Positions 1 through 9,144 of a DNA stretch of 64,000 nt are shown piece by piece. The translations under genes and the position numbers were made by a program. Every line of letters starts with the position of its first letter. Position 1 is the stretch's first letter. The notes below the pieces were generated by a model that saw only the letters and a list, made by a program, of their open reading frames with translations, was not told the origin of the DNA and made no database searches. The stretch comes from Terrihalobacillus insolitus (lineage in GTDB: Bacteria > Bacillota > Bacilli > Bacillales > Amphibacillaceae): positions 143,349-207,348 of the forward strand of contig NZ_JAMQKB010000003.1 of NCBI RefSeq assembly GCF_028416575.1, in the 5' to 3' direction.

Positions 1-366
1 ATGTGACCTGCGAAGGATCGCTTTAATCCGAGCGACAACTTCTTTCGGACTAAATGGTTTCGTCAAATAATCATCGGCCCCAAGCTCTAAACCTAAAACC
101 TTGTCAAATTCATCGTCTCGTGCCGTGAGCATGAGTATTGGAGTATCTATTTGCTGTTGTCTTAATTTCTTACATACCTCTGTACCATCCAATTCAGGAA
201 GCATTAAATCAAGAATAATGAAATCGAACTCTAGTGTCGTTGCTTTTTGCAAAGCATCCAATCCATTGTAAGCAACATCTGTTTCATAACCTGATTGTTC
301 GATATTGTATTTTAATAAAGTTACGATCGATTCTTCATCATCAACAATTAGTACCTTTTGTTTCAT
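1..366 (-). CDS. phoP: Response regulator PhoP, N-terminal part (cut by window edge)
   Basis: The first 122 residues read as an OmpR-type receiver domain starting MKQKVLIVDDEES. The acidic pocket (DDE), the phospho-acceptor Asp in the LIILDLMLPELDG stretch and the conserved Lys in YLTKPFSPKE are all present. The start has a clear GGCGGGG ribosome site. The DNA-binding domain lies outside the window. The assignment to PhoP, the phosphate-starvation regulator paired with PhoR, rests on position: in Bacillus the gene follows mdh. Here maoC-like, Uma2 and metal-resistance genes lie between. Without the C-terminal half another OmpR regulator cannot be excluded. Confidence 0.8.
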   Translation of the reverse strand, partial: MKQKVLIVDDEESIVTLLKYNIEQSGYETDVAYNGLDALQKATTLEFDFIILDLMLPELDGTEVCKKLRQQQIDTPILMLTARDDEFDKVLGLELGADDYLTKPFSPKEVVARIKAILRRSH

Positions 367-388
367 TATTCACCCCGCCTTTCCTACT

Positions 389-606
389 AGTGTGTGTTCA
401 AAAAGTCGGCAAATGATAAGCTGCGCATCTCTTCGTTGGCTTGTTTTTCCGTTACTCACGTATTAAAAGCATATCCTTAGAAAAAGAAGAACACTTTTTC
501 TTCGTGCGAGGTAATGCTTTCGAAGCAACAAGCTTTCGCTCCGTTACTCAAAACAGCGCCGCCTCGACCTGCTTGCTTCTAATTTGTTGACTTTTGAACA
601 CGCACT
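389..606 (+). repeat. Dispersed ~220-bp repeat, copy 1
   Basis: Forward copy of the family seen throughout the window. It starts GTGTTCAAAAAGTCGGC and ends GACTTTTGAACACGCA, so the ends are inverted repeats of about 17 bases. The inside includes a small hairpin (GAAGAA/TTCTTC). Its core is essentially identical to the copies at 12531 and 48073 and, inverted, to 37379. It fills most of the gene-free stretch 367-750. The rest of that stretch holds only a weak hairpin at 692-714 followed by a T run. Confidence 0.85.
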
Positions 607-750
607 ACTATTATCATACAACAGAAATTGGAGTGTGAATGTAAATTTTTCTTAACATACTCCTTGAAGAACCTGCGCGCGGGAAAATCACCTTGATCGT
701 ACTCTGTACTCAAGCTTTTTTTGAGTTTAATGATCCACTATCGAACAGAA

Positions 751-1227
751 TTAATAGAAATTATCCAAAGAGCTTGCTGTCATGGACTCCGGTTTATAAG
801 GTGGGGTCACATGTAAACTTCCACAAATAACTTGATCACCATTGCTGTCAAATCCAGTCACAGATAGTACAACCAGGTGATTAGGCATATCAATTGATTG
901 TACTTCAAGATTAAATTTGACCTCTGAATAGTGGTAGACAGGTTTAGGGAATGTCATATTATGACTAGTAATGTGACTCCCTGGTCCTGGTAGATGCATA
1001 GAAACCATTGTGGATACCATACCAAATAACATAACTGATGGTACGAGTGGTCGTTTGTATGGTGTTTGTGATGCATAATCATGCTGGATGTATAATGGAT
1101 TGGCGTCATCGGTTAGACCTAAGTATAATAGTAATTCCTTATCTTCTATGGTATGAGCAGCCCAATAGCATTCGCCAATTTCGAGTTCATCAATTTTTTT
1201 ACCAATCATTCTTTTCTTACCGAGCAT
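751..1227 (-). CDS. MaoC-like hotdog-fold dehydratase family protein
   Basis: A 158-residue protein beginning MLGKKRMIGKKIDELEIGE. Family resemblance to MaoC/R-hydratase proteins is seen in the stretch ending DANPLYIQHDYA, which matches the hydratase 2 motif (D-x-N-x-x-H type) with N and H altered in spacing, followed by a VPSVMLFGMVS helix. It probably binds or hydrates an acyl-CoA-like thioester; the substrate is unknown. I chose the ATG at 1227 because TAGGAGTG precedes it by seven bases; an upstream in-frame extension to 1317 has no such site and would cover a cre-like sequence. A MaoC-like gene between mdh and phoP occurs in other Bacillaceae, so it is probably ancestral here. Confidence 0.7.
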   Translation of the reverse strand: MLGKKRMIGKKIDELEIGECYWAAHTIEDKELLLYLGLTDDANPLYIQHDYASQTPYKRPLVPSVMLFGMVSTMVSMHLPGPGSHITSHNMTFPKPVYHYSEVKFNLEVQSIDMPNHLVVLSVTGFDSNGDQVICGSLHVTPPYKPESMTASSLDNFY

Positions 1228-1246
1228 TGTATACACTCCTATCATT

Positions 1247-1260
1247 TGAAAGCGTTTACC
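1247..1260 (-). promoter_or_regulatory. Candidate CcpA (cre) site before the MaoC-like gene
   Basis: TGAAAGCGTTTACC matches the cre consensus TGWAARCGYTWNCW except at the last base. It lies about 20 bases upstream of the start codon, where a bound repressor would block transcription. ccpA is at 61138-62136 in this window. Binding is inferred. Confidence 0.45.
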
Positions 1261-1340
1261 TAGTATTATAACATATGTAATGGCTGAAGCTGTTTTGAAA
1301 GGATCAACGAATAACATACTTAGAAAAACTCTTGTGCTTT

Positions 1341-2084
1341 TTATGGCCTGAAAATTCGTTCAAGTTCCACTGAAAGTCCTTCAAAAAGAAAAGATAGCGC
1401 GGTTTCCGAATGTTTATATGTCTTTATATTGTTGACCTCATTATTCTTAAAGCCATAAATTGTGACCGCCTTATTGAATGGGTTAACAATCCAGTATTCG
1501 TTGACTCCCGTAGTCATATAAAGATCCAACTTCTTAACTAGATCGTTGCTCTGTGTGCTTCTAGACAACACTTCGGCCACGAGCGATGGTACACCTGTGT
1601 AATAATCTCTCTCGTCCAGATGATTATCTAGATTACAAATAACCATCAAATCGGGTTGAACCACACTTGGGTCATCAAAATTTGGTCTCTTAAGATGTAT
1701 ATCAAAAGGTGCAACAAACGGTGTGCATTTTTCCCCTCTGAACCATTGATGAAAACTCACCAACATTTCTGTAACTGCATATTGATGCCTTGTTGTCGGC
1801 GAAGCCAATAAATAAATTTTCCCATCAATATATTCATAACGGTTCACCTCATCATCACGAGTCAGCTCAAGAAACTCCTCATACGACGCTTTTCTTCCTT
1901 TGAAATGATACGGTTCCGCGGTTTCTTTCACGATACTTTCCTGCAAAATTGGCTCAAGTTTCCCTTCCATCGACTGCAATCGTGCAAATTCGATTCCGTT
2001 ACGGGTAATGATGATCTCCTCTTTTGCTGCGAGCATTAAGTATTTCCCAAAATTATTCTGCACCTCTGTAGAACTGACAATCAT
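1341..2084 (-). CDS. Phd/YefM-like antitoxin domain fused to Uma2-family PD-(D/E)XK domain
   Basis: This 247-residue protein has two parts. Residues 1-45 (VSSTEVQNNFGKYLMLAAKE, then IIITRNGIEFARL) look like the DNA-binding half of Phd/YefM antitoxins. Residues 65-235 look like the Uma2 (DUF820) nuclease-fold family: YEYIDGKIYL, then VQPDLMVIC with the PD pair, then VAEVLSRST with the active-site-type Glu, followed by KKLDLYMTTGVNEYWIVNP, where Uma2 proteins have a Lys. The putative catalytic residues are kept. The biological role of Uma2 proteins is not established. The start has GAGGTG seven bases upstream. A perfect palindrome sits just ahead of it at 2104-2134, which suggests autoregulation by the Phd-like part. 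No separate toxin gene is adjacent. Confidence 0.75.
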   Translation of the reverse strand: MIVSSTEVQNNFGKYLMLAAKEEIIITRNGIEFARLQSMEGKLEPILQESIVKETAEPYHFKGRKASYEEFLELTRDDEVNRYEYIDGKIYLLASPTTRHQYAVTEMLVSFHQWFRGEKCTPFVAPFDIHLKRPNFDDPSVVQPDLMVICNLDNHLDERDYYTGVPSLVAEVLSRSTQSNDLVKKLDLYMTTGVNEYWIVNPFNKAVTIYGFKNNEVNNIKTYKHSETALSFLFEGLSVELERIFRP

Positions 2085-2103
2085 ACGGCTTCACCTCACA
2101 TTT

Positions 2104-2134
2104 AGTTATATTAGCTAATTTAGCTAATATAACT
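2104..2134. promoter_or_regulatory. Perfect 31-bp palindromic operator candidate
   Basis: Fifteen bases (AGTTATATTAGCTAA), a central T, then the exact reverse complement. Inside are two copies of TTAGCTAA, itself a palindrome, one base apart. It lies between the promoter and the ribosome site of the Phd/Uma2 gene, over the expected transcription start. Antitoxins of the Phd type repress their own genes through such sites. Confidence 0.7.
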
Positions 2135-2136
2135 CT

Positions 2137-2165
2137 ATAATACCTAAATGCCGAATGTATTACAA
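2137..2165 (-). promoter_or_regulatory. Putative sigma-A promoter of the Phd/Uma2 gene
   Basis: On the minus strand, TTGTAA (2165-2160), a 17-base spacer, then TATTAT (2142-2137). The palindrome at 2104-2134 begins directly downstream. Confidence 0.5.
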
Positions 2166-2269
2166 CAACGTATAGGTCAATCCATTGCTCATACCAGAAG
2201 ATATGATGGCAAGCCCGACTACCGCCAATACCATTAATAACGGGTTTGTAGAACATTGTGCAGATTTTT

Positions 2270-2317
2270 ACCACACAAAAACAACCCACTTGAGATAAGT
2301 TGATTGTTTTGTGTGGT
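2270..2317. terminator. Inverted repeat after the metal ATPase gene, possible terminator
   Basis: ACCACACAAAA at 2270-2280 pairs perfectly with TTTTGTGTGGT at 2307-2317. It lies 30 bases beyond the ATPase stop codon. Neither strand has a good T run after the stem, so termination is uncertain. Confidence 0.4.
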
Positions 2318-2346
2318 GTACTATTTAGTATTGATCGATTCATTGA

Positions 2347-4314
2347 TTAGTTAGATCTTAATAATCGAAGTCCATTTAATATAACGACTAAAGTACTTCC
2401 TTCATGAATAATAACACTGATTGCAATATCCGTTAATCCTAACAAACTACCTCCAACTAAAAAGGCAACAACCGCCATTGAAAAAATAATATTTTGCCGA
2501 ATAACACGGCTCATTCTTGAAGAAATTCTATGGGAATTTACCAATTTAGATAAATCATTCTTCATTAAAACCAAGTCAGATACTTCTACTGCAACATCGG
2601 TACCATCTCCCATAGCAATACCGACGTCTGCCTTGACGAGAGCTGGTGCATCATTCACACCATCTCCTACCATTGCGGTGACCCCATACTTTTCTTTTTG
2701 TTCATTTATAATATTTGATTTATCATCAGGCATTACATTAGCGATAACTTCGTCAAGTCCTAATTGTTCGGCAACAGCTCTCCCGGTCATTTCTGAGTCA
2801 CCAGTAATTAAAGTTGTGTGTATACCACGTTTTTTAAAGTAATCAATGGTCGCTCTCGCGTTTTCTTTCGGAACATCCATTAAAGCTATAAGTCCGATAA
2901 CTTTTTCATCTTCTGCTACATATACAACAGTCTTTCCTTCTGAAGCCCATTCGTTATTTAAACGAGTAAACTCATCTGAAACATCATCAAAAGAAGTAGG
3001 TTTACCTACACGGTAATTTTTTTGATTATAATCTCCTGTTAGACCTTTCCCAATCTGATTGATCACTTCAATGTCTATTTTATTCTTAGCTTCAAATTTT
3101 TCTAAAATTGCATTTGCTAATGGGTGATTAGATTTTTTTTCAAGTGCCACTACGATATCAATAATATTTTCTTCATTTACAGAATCAGCAAAATAAAAAT
3201 TTGTTACTTCTGGTTTTCCATTCGTAAGGGTCCCTGTTTTATCGAAGGAAATTGCATTAATATCAGCGAATTGCGATAAGTAAGAACTTCCTTTTGAAAG
3301 GACTCCTCGTTTTGCAAGATTAGATGTTGTTGACAAAGTCACTGAAACGGTACTTGCCGCCAAGGCACAAGGGGAAGCTGCGACTAAAAGAACTAAACCT
3401 CTATAAACACTTTGTGCCCACGTCAAATCAAAGAGAAAAGGAGCAAGTAAGACTACTAATGGTATCATGATCAAAACTAAATTAACATATTTTGGCTCGA
3501 ATTTTTGGATAATACTGGCAACTTTTGTTTGATTATTTTGATTTTGATTAACTAGTTGTAAAATTTTTGAGAAAACAGTATCTTTACTCTCTTTAGTGAC
3601 TTCCATAGTAAAAGTTCCAGATCCATTAACCGTACTCCCAAACACATCGTCTCCTGTAGCCTTCTCTTTGGGTATACTTTCACCATTAATTGAAGATTCA
3701 TCAATGGAGGTAGTTCCAGATAGAATTATTCCATCAATTGGTACTTGATCTCCGTTTAATACTTGAAGTTGGTCTCCGACTTTTAATTCACTAACTTCAA
3801 CAATTTCGATATTTCCATTGGGCATAATTAATCTAGCTGTTGTTGGATTCATTTCGAGCAACTTGGTAATTTCCCTTTTACTTCTTCCTTCAGCGTAATC
3901 TTCAAGAAAATGCGCACCAGCAAAGATAAGAATTAATAAAGTTCCCTCGCTAAAATTCCCCATTAGGGAAGCTCCAATTGCTGCTAATCCCATTAATATA
4001 TGAGAATTCGGCGTGAATTTTCTATTTAATTTAGTGTTTGCAATAGTCTCTCCAATGCCTTCAAGAACAACTACATGATAACCAGCTGTTATTGAAGCGA
4101 TTGAAAATAAAACATTTTTCAACAATAAATTCTCATCACCTAAAAATAATGGAACTAAAAATAAGACTAAGCCAATATAATAAGAAATAACTGGCATTTT
4201 TCCATGATCGTGATCATGGCCGTGACCGTGACCATGTCCATGACCGTGGTCGTGGTCGTGATCGTGACCGTGATCATGATTTTCGTGTGATTGCTGTTCT
4301 TTAGTATTTTCCAT
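2347..4314 (-). CDS. P1B-4-type heavy-metal transporting ATPase (CadA/PfeT/CoaT-like)
   Basis: A 655-residue metal-exporting P-type ATPase. Visible landmarks are the phosphorylation motif DKTGTLT (Asp about 358), the TGES-like NGESIPKE loop, the hinge MVGDGVNDAPAL, and membrane segments around residues 45-140, 280-325 and the C-terminus. The metal-site motif is SPC (about 314-316) rather than CPC, and the last helices carry HEGSTLVV. SPC plus HEG-T is the signature of subgroup P1B-4, whose members export Co, Fe(II) or Zn. There is no CxxC metal-binding domain; instead residues 12-40 are almost all His, Asp and Gly. The ATG at 4314 is preferred because AAGGAAGG precedes it by eight bases. It lies 109 bases after the CzrA-type repressor gene, likely one operon. 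Databases would often call it CadA; the true metal is not determined. Confidence 0.85.
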   Translation of the reverse strand: MENTKEQQSHENHDHGHDHDHDHGHGHGHGHGHDHDHGKMPVISYYIGLVLFLVPLFLGDENLLLKNVLFSIASITAGYHVVVLEGIGETIANTKLNRKFTPNSHILMGLAAIGASLMGNFSEGTLLILIFAGAHFLEDYAEGRSKREITKLLEMNPTTARLIMPNGNIEIVEVSELKVGDQLQVLNGDQVPIDGIILSGTTSIDESSINGESIPKEKATGDDVFGSTVNGSGTFTMEVTKESKDTVFSKILQLVNQNQNNQTKVASIIQKFEPKYVNLVLIMIPLVVLLAPFLFDLTWAQSVYRGLVLLVAASPCALAASTVSVTLSTTSNLAKRGVLSKGSSYLSQFADINAISFDKTGTLTNGKPEVTNFYFADSVNEENIIDIVVALEKKSNHPLANAILEKFEAKNKIDIEVINQIGKGLTGDYNQKNYRVGKPTSFDDVSDEFTRLNNEWASEGKTVVYVAEDEKVIGLIALMDVPKENARATIDYFKKRGIHTTLITGDSEMTGRAVAEQLGLDEVIANVMPDDKSNIINEQKEKYGVTAMVGDGVNDAPALVKADVGIAMGDGTDVAVEVSDLVLMKNDLSKLVNSHRISSRMSRVIRQNIIFSMAVVAFLVGGSLLGLTDIAISVIIHEGSTLVVILNGLRLLRSN

Positions 4315-4423
4315 TTCGAACACCTTCCTTAAAATATGATATTGGATCCAAATACACCTTTCATTTTTTACTGCCCGTTAAGATGGGATAAATTATTAAT
4401 ACATATTAGTTTCTCTTGAAGTA

Positions 4424-4753
4424 CTAATGATGACAAGCGTGATCTACAGTTTGCCTTAGCATATGCATTACATGTTCATCATCATGGGAGTAATATAATG
4501 TAGTCCCTTCCCTACGGAATTTTACTAAGTGTAAATTTTTCAAAAAACGTAATTGATGTGAAACAGTTGTTTGTTTAAGTTCTAGCGCATCTGCTATTCC
4601 ATTCACTGATAACTCCTTATGAAACAATAAATTAAGAATTCGTATTCTTGTTGGATCACCTAATGCTTTGAAAGTTTCAGATATTACAAATAAAGTTTCC
4701 TCATCTAAGTCATTCTTATAATATATTTCTTTCTGTTCCTTGTTATCTCCCAT
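4424..4753 (-). CDS. czrA: ArsR/SmtB-family metal-sensing repressor, CzrA-like
   Basis: A 109-residue winged-helix repressor: [14 protein letters not shown], then the recognition helix [14 protein letters not shown]. The ArsR-type Cys pair in the DNA-binding helix is absent. The C-terminal helix carries Asp-x-His, ten residues, His-x-x-His (in [17 protein letters not shown]), which is exactly the alpha-5 zinc/cobalt site of CzrA. Metal binding should release it from DNA. It is first in a two-gene unit with the P1B-4 ATPase, with a strong promoter and an operator-like palindrome upstream. The ribosome site is AGGGAG. Confidence 0.85.
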   Translation of the reverse strand: MGDNKEQKEIYYKNDLDEETLFVISETFKALGDPTRIRILNLLFHKELSVNGIADALELKQTTVSHQLRFLKNLHLVKFRREGTTLYYSHDDEHVMHMLRQTVDHACHH

Positions 4754-4796
4754 AAATGATTCTCCCTTATAAATGCCATTATATAAAGATGAGCAT

Positions 4797-4813
4797 GAAC
4801 AAATTATTTGAAC
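4797..4813. promoter_or_regulatory. Second operator-like imperfect palindrome in the czrA leader
   Basis: GAACAAATTATTTGAAC, with a perfect CAAAT/ATTTG core, lies 44 bases upstream of the czrA start codon. It resembles the CadC/CzrA class of A/T-rich dyads. Whether it is bound is unknown. Confidence 0.35.
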
Positions 4814-4848
4814 ATCTTATAACCCCACCTATTCATGTATATATTAGC

Positions 4849-4887
4849 ATATGATCATATTATGCATATAATAAAAAGAATTGTCAA
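4849..4887 (-). promoter_or_regulatory. czrA promoter with overlapping palindromic operator
   Basis: On the minus strand, TTGACA (4887-4882), a 17-base spacer, then CATAAT (4864-4859). The perfect palindrome ATATGATCATAT (4849-4860) overlaps the -10 box and likely start site, the expected position for an ArsR-family operator. Confidence 0.65.
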
Positions 4888-4943
4888 ACATATAAAAAAA
4901 GCATATTATTTTCTGTAACAATATAAATCAACAATATCCGTAT

Positions 4944-4980
4944 AAAAAACGCCATTGTCAGTGAAGACAATGGCGTTTTT
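4944..4980. terminator. Terminator after mdh
   Basis: AACGCCATTGTC pairs with GACAATGGCGTT around a six-base loop, with A and T runs on both sides, so it could stop transcription from either direction. It follows the mdh stop codon by about 30 bases. Confidence 0.85.
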
Positions 4981-5011
4981 TGATTTTTTGCTGATCATAC
5001 TATTAAATTAA

Positions 5012-5953
5012 CTACTTACTTAACACTTTTAAAACATTTTTTACGGAATCAGCAGATTTATCTAAAGCAGCTTTTTCATCATCGGATAAATCAAGTTCAA
5101 TTATTTCCTCAAGACCATTACCACCAACAACAGTTGGAACACCTAGGTAAATGTCAGAATAACCGTACTCCCCTTCTAAGTATGCTATTGAAGGTAATAC
5201 TCGTCGTTGATCTTTCAAAATAGCTTCAGCCATTACAGTCAAGGAAGCTGCTGGAGCATAATAGGCACTTCCATTGCCTAGAAGATTAACGATTTCACCG
5301 CCACCTTTTCTTGTACGCTCCACGATCGCATCTAAACGATCTTTTGAAATTAAATTTTCAAGCGGAATTCCACCTGCATAAGAATACCGAATAAGTGGCA
5401 CCATGTCATCACCATGACCACCTAATACAAACCCAGTTACATCCTTAACAGATAAGTTTAATTCCTCTGCTACAAATGTACGGAACCTTGCTGTATCAAG
5501 TACACCCGATTGGCCAATCACTCTATTTTTAGGGAACCCTGATTCTTTAAATACCGTATAGGTCATAGCGTCAACTGGATTCGTTAACACTAGAATAAAG
5601 GTTTCGGGAGAATATTTTACAATTTCTTGTGTAACACTCTTCATAATTTTAGCATTTGTGCTAACGAGATCATCACGGCTCATACCTGGCTTTCGTGCAA
5701 TCCCTGCCGTAATAATGACGAGGTCTGATCCTTTTGTATCTTCATAATTAGATGTACCAGTGACTTTGGCATCAAATCCTTGTACAGGACTTGCTTCTAG
5801 CATGTCGAGCGCTTTTCCTTTTGTAGGATCCTCCATATTAGGAATGTCGACTAATACAACGTCAGCCAGTTCCTTTTGAGCTACCATAAGTGCTGTCGTT
5901 GCACCAGTAAATCCACTACCAATAACAGAAACTTTTCTTCTTTGAATTGCCAT
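5012..5953 (-). CDS. mdh: Malate dehydrogenase
   Basis: A 313-residue NAD-dependent malate dehydrogenase of the lactate-dehydrogenase-like type, interconverting malate and oxaloacetate in the TCA cycle. The nucleotide-binding loop GSGFTGA is at 12-18, followed by Asp36 (VVLVDIP), which selects NAD. The substrate arginines are in [10 protein letters not shown] (87 and 93) and ARFRTF (156). The catalytic His180 is in GGHGDDMV. It is the third gene of a citZ-icd-mdh unit, 22 bases behind icd, and is followed by a strong terminator. The ribosome site is GGAGGAGAG. Confidence 0.97.
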   Translation of the reverse strand: MAIQRRKVSVIGSGFTGATTALMVAQKELADVVLVDIPNMEDPTKGKALDMLEASPVQGFDAKVTGTSNYEDTKGSDLVIITAGIARKPGMSRDDLVSTNAKIMKSVTQEIVKYSPETFILVLTNPVDAMTYTVFKESGFPKNRVIGQSGVLDTARFRTFVAEELNLSVKDVTGFVLGGHGDDMVPLIRYSYAGGIPLENLISKDRLDAIVERTRKGGGEIVNLLGNGSAYYAPAASLTVMAEAILKDQRRVLPSIAYLEGEYGYSDIYLGVPTVVGGNGLEEIIELDLSDDEKAALDKSADSVKNVLKVLSK

Positions 5954-5975
5954 CTAGAATCTCTCCTCCTAAAGC

Positions 5976-7247
5976 TTAGTCCATATTTTTGATCAAGGCA
6001 TCGCCAAATTCGGATGTTTTGACTTCTGTTGCACCATCCATCATTCGCGCGAAATCGTATGTTACAACCTTCGAAGCAATTGTTTTATCCATTGCCTTTG
6101 TAATTAAATCCGCTGCTTCTCTCCACTCTAAATGCTCAAGCATTAATACTGCTGAAAGAATGACAGATGAAGGATTTACTTTGTCCATACCAGCATACTT
6201 TGGTGCCGTTCCATGAGTAGCTTCAAAAATGGCATGACCTGATTCAAAGTTAATATTAGCCCCTGGCGCAATACCAATTCCACCGACCTGTGCAGCAAGT
6301 GCGTCAGAAATATAATCCCCGTTTAAATTCATTGTTGCGACTACATCGAATTCTTTTGGACGTGTTAAAATTTGTTGTAAGAAAATATCTGCAATTGCAT
6401 CTTTTACAATAATCTTGCCAGCTTTTTCTGCGGCATCCTGTGCTTGGTTAGCAGCATCTTTTCCTTCTTTTTCGACGATTCTGTCATACTCTGCCCACGT
6501 GAACACTTTATCACCAAATTCTTGTTCAGCAACTTCATATCCCCATGTCTTAAATGCACCTTCTGTAAACTTCATGATATTTCCTTTATGCACAAGCGTT
6601 ACGTTTTTACGTCCTTCGTTAAGTGCATATTCTATTGCCGCACGAACTAGACGCTTTGTTCCTTCTTCGGAAACTGGTTTAATTCCAATCCCAGAAGTTT
6701 CTGGAAAACGAATTTTATGTACGCCCATTTCATTTTGTAGAAATTCGATTACTTTTTTTGCCTCTGGTGATCCTTTTTGCCACTCAATCCCTGCATAAAT
6801 ATCTTCTGTATTTTCACGGAAAATGACCATATCTGTATCTTCTGGATGTTTAACAGGTGATGGAACACCATCAAAATAACGAACAGGTCGCAAACAGGTG
6901 AATAAATCCAGTTCTTGACGTAATGCTACGTTCAAGGAACGAATCCCTCCACCAATTGGGGTAGTCAACGGACCTTTAATTGCAATCTTATAGTCACGGA
7001 TCACATCTAATGTCTCACTTGGTAACCATTCACCAGTTTGATCATAAGCCTTTTGCCCAGCAAGAACCTCTTTCCACTCAATTGACTTAACGCCCTTATA
7101 TGCTTTTTCCACTGCTGCTTCAATAACTTTTCTGGACGCAGCCCAAATGTCTGGTCCAATTCCATCCCCCTCAATAAAAGGAATGATTGGACGATCTGGT
7201 ACGTTCATAACCCCATTATCTACTGTGATTTTTTCACTTTGTGTCAT
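5976..7247 (-). CDS. icd: Isocitrate dehydrogenase (NADP)
   Basis: A 423-residue isocitrate dehydrogenase that makes 2-oxoglutarate in the TCA cycle. It shows [18 protein letters not shown], the substrate loop with the Ser regulated by phosphorylation in E. coli, the catalytic region [14 protein letters not shown], the [12 protein letters not shown] metal-binding Asp helix, [10 protein letters not shown], and the NADP-type [11 protein letters not shown]. Length matches the Bacillus family. It lies 56 bases behind citZ and 22 ahead of mdh. The start follows GGAGGG. Confidence 0.97.
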   Translation of the reverse strand: MTQSEKITVDNGVMNVPDRPIIPFIEGDGIGPDIWAASRKVIEAAVEKAYKGVKSIEWKEVLAGQKAYDQTGEWLPSETLDVIRDYKIAIKGPLTTPIGGGIRSLNVALRQELDLFTCLRPVRYFDGVPSPVKHPEDTDMVIFRENTEDIYAGIEWQKGSPEAKKVIEFLQNEMGVHKIRFPETSGIGIKPVSEEGTKRLVRAAIEYALNEGRKNVTLVHKGNIMKFTEGAFKTWGYEVAEQEFGDKVFTWAEYDRIVEKEGKDAANQAQDAAEKAGKIIVKDAIADIFLQQILTRPKEFDVVATMNLNGDYISDALAAQVGGIGIAPGANINFESGHAIFEATHGTAPKYAGMDKVNPSSVILSAVLMLEHLEWREAADLITKAMDKTIASKVVTYDFARMMDGATEVKTSEFGDALIKNMD

Positions 7248-7303
7248 ATTTAAATGCCCTCCAATTCTTTCTGTTTCCTTACTATTGTAACATATGAAAG
7301 TGA

Positions 7304-8416
7304 TTACCTTTGTTCAATTGGGACGTACGTTTGGCCTTTAGGACCAACATATTCTGCTCTCGGACGAATCAATCGATTGTTATCATACTGTTCTAATATA
7401 TGTGCAAGCCATCCAGAAACACGACTTATTGCAAATATAGGTGTAAACAAGTCATGGTCAATCCCTAGACTGTGGTAGACAGAAGCGGAATAGAAGTCAA
7501 CATTTGCAGGCAGTCCTTTTTCTGCTTTAATGTACTCCTCTACTTTAACAGACATATCATACCATTTTGATTGACCAGTTAAATGAGTTAACTCTTTTGA
7601 CATTTTTCGAAGGTGTTTTGCCCTTGGATCTCCATTTTGATATACACGATGCCCCATACCCATTATCTTTTCTTTGTTCTCTAATTTTTCTTTAATGTAT
7701 GGTATCGCGTTATCAACTTCACCAATTTCCGTTAACATTTTCATCACTCGTTCATTTGCACCACCATGAAGTGGTCCTTTCAATGCGCTTATTGCAGCGG
7801 TAATTCCAGAGTAAACATCCGATAAGGTTGCCACACAAACGCGGGCAGTAAAGGTGGAAGCGTTTAACTCATGATCAGCATGTAAAACCAACGCCTTATT
7901 AATTGCTTCAACTTCAACATTCTCAGGACGTTTATTGTTTAACATAAAAAGAAAATTTTCTGCATAGCTTAAATTTTCCTTAGGAGACACAGGATCTTTT
8001 CCTTGTCGGATACGAGCAAAAGCTGCGACGATGGTTGAAACCTTTGCCTGCAAACGCAATGCTTTTCGTTTGTTCGCTTCTTGCTCCATAACGTCCGCTT
8101 CTTCGTCAAATAATCCAAGCATCGACACAGCAGTTCTTAATGCTGCCATCGGATGAACAGTTGATAGATCATATGATTTTAAATGAGCAATAATTTCATC
8201 AGGAACGGACATATTCGCTGCAAGCTCTTGTTGTAATTTATTTAACTCTTCTTTGTTTGGAAGTCGCTTATTCCAGAGTAAAAATATGACTTCCTCAAAA
8301 CTGGCTTGTTCAGCTAAGTCATCAATTTTGTACCCGACATAGGTCAATTGGTCGTCAATAATCGAGCTTATTGAGGATTCTGTTGCAACAATACCTTCAA
8401 GACCTTTCGTTGACAT
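7304..8416 (-). CDS. citZ: Citrate synthase
   Basis: A 370-residue citrate synthase condensing acetyl-CoA and oxaloacetate, the entry to the TCA cycle. The short Gram-positive type is evident. Key motifs are [11 protein letters not shown] (His), [11 protein letters not shown] (catalytic His), [15 protein letters not shown] (oxaloacetate binding) and the Asp in [14 protein letters not shown]. The start follows AAGGAGAGAG. It is the first gene of citZ-icd-mdh. In Bacillus this operon responds to CcpC and CcpA; upstream I see only an imperfect cre-like stretch near 8556 and no site I would call. Confidence 0.96.
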   Translation of the reverse strand: MSTKGLEGIVATESSISSIIDDQLTYVGYKIDDLAEQASFEEVIFLLWNKRLPNKEELNKLQQELAANMSVPDEIIAHLKSYDLSTVHPMAALRTAVSMLGLFDEEADVMEQEANKRKALRLQAKVSTIVAAFARIRQGKDPVSPKENLSYAENFLFMLNNKRPENVEVEAINKALVLHADHELNASTFTARVCVATLSDVYSGITAAISALKGPLHGGANERVMKMLTEIGEVDNAIPYIKEKLENKEKIMGMGHRVYQNGDPRAKHLRKMSKELTHLTGQSKWYDMSVKVEEYIKAEKGLPANVDFYSASVYHSLGIDHDLFTPIFAISRVSGWLAHILEQYDNNRLIRPRAEYVGPKGQTYVPIEQR

Positions 8417-8599
8417 TTTATCTCTCTCCTTTTCTATTGTTTCGCTAGTTGCTTCTTAAACTACAAAGAAAATATTAAAATGACATCTTCCGTAAATAAG
8501 AAACATATTCAACTCCATAAACAATTATAAACAATCTAGCACTTTTTGTGAATTGAAACCGATTAAACAGAGTGAATTTATTGGAATGTTAAAATTTAC

Positions 8600-9070
8600 C
8601 TAAGTTAAACCAAGGATAAAATCGACCAACTTCATCACTAAATAGGCTATTCCAGCTCCTATTAAAGGGCCAACAGCAACACCTTGAAAAAAAACAACTG
8701 CAAGAATCGTACCCATTACAAGTGCCGCTGTTAATTGGGGATCATTAGCAAGTAAACTGACACCACTTTTAGCTATTAAAGCAACAAAAATTCCAGCACC
8801 TAATGCAATCCATGCATAGTAAGATTTCACACTAGCATATAATTCTTTAAAGCCAATTTCTCCTGTAGCAATTGGTACGAGTACCGCAATCGTTAAAACA
8901 GTTACGCCTAAACCAATACCTTTTGTTTCCAAGTAAGGGAATACTTTATCTTCTAGCTGAAAAAGCTTTATTCCAAATAAAACATAAACAGCGATCAAGA
9001 TAGACTGATTTTTTCCTAACAAACCTAATATAAATAAAATAAGCAAAAATAACGATGACTGTGTGAACAT
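8600..9070 (-). CDS. ytwI: DUF441-family membrane protein YtwI
   Basis: A 156-residue hydrophobic protein with about four to five membrane helices, including VTVLTIAVLVPIATGEIGF and a glycine-rich C-terminal segment GVAVGPLIGAGIAYL. These features match the DUF441 family of unknown function. I start it at the ATG at 9070 because GGAGGT is four bases upstream; the longer reading has no ribosome site. In B. subtilis ytwI lies upstream of citZ, as here, and is divergent from ytvI. Confidence 0.8.
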   Translation of the reverse strand: MFTQSSLFLLILFILGLLGKNQSILIAVYVLFGIKLFQLEDKVFPYLETKGIGLGVTVLTIAVLVPIATGEIGFKELYASVKSYYAWIALGAGIFVALIAKSGVSLLANDPQLTAALVMGTILAVVFFQGVAVGPLIGAGIAYLVMKLVDFILGLT

Positions 9071-9144
9071 AACGACCTCCATAAATATGGCAACAAGGAT
9101 AGACACAACCTCTTTAAATCAATGGTGTGATGGGAGTGATTGGA

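Noticed and set aside
2053..2343. A 96-codon frame on the minus strand overlapping the Phd/Uma2 promoter
   Set aside because: It runs through the palindrome and promoter, has no ribosome site, and its composition is unlike a protein.
8551..8570. cre-like stretch before citZ (TGAAACCG...AACA)
   Set aside because: Needs extra bases between half-sites to fit the consensus; not strong enough to list.
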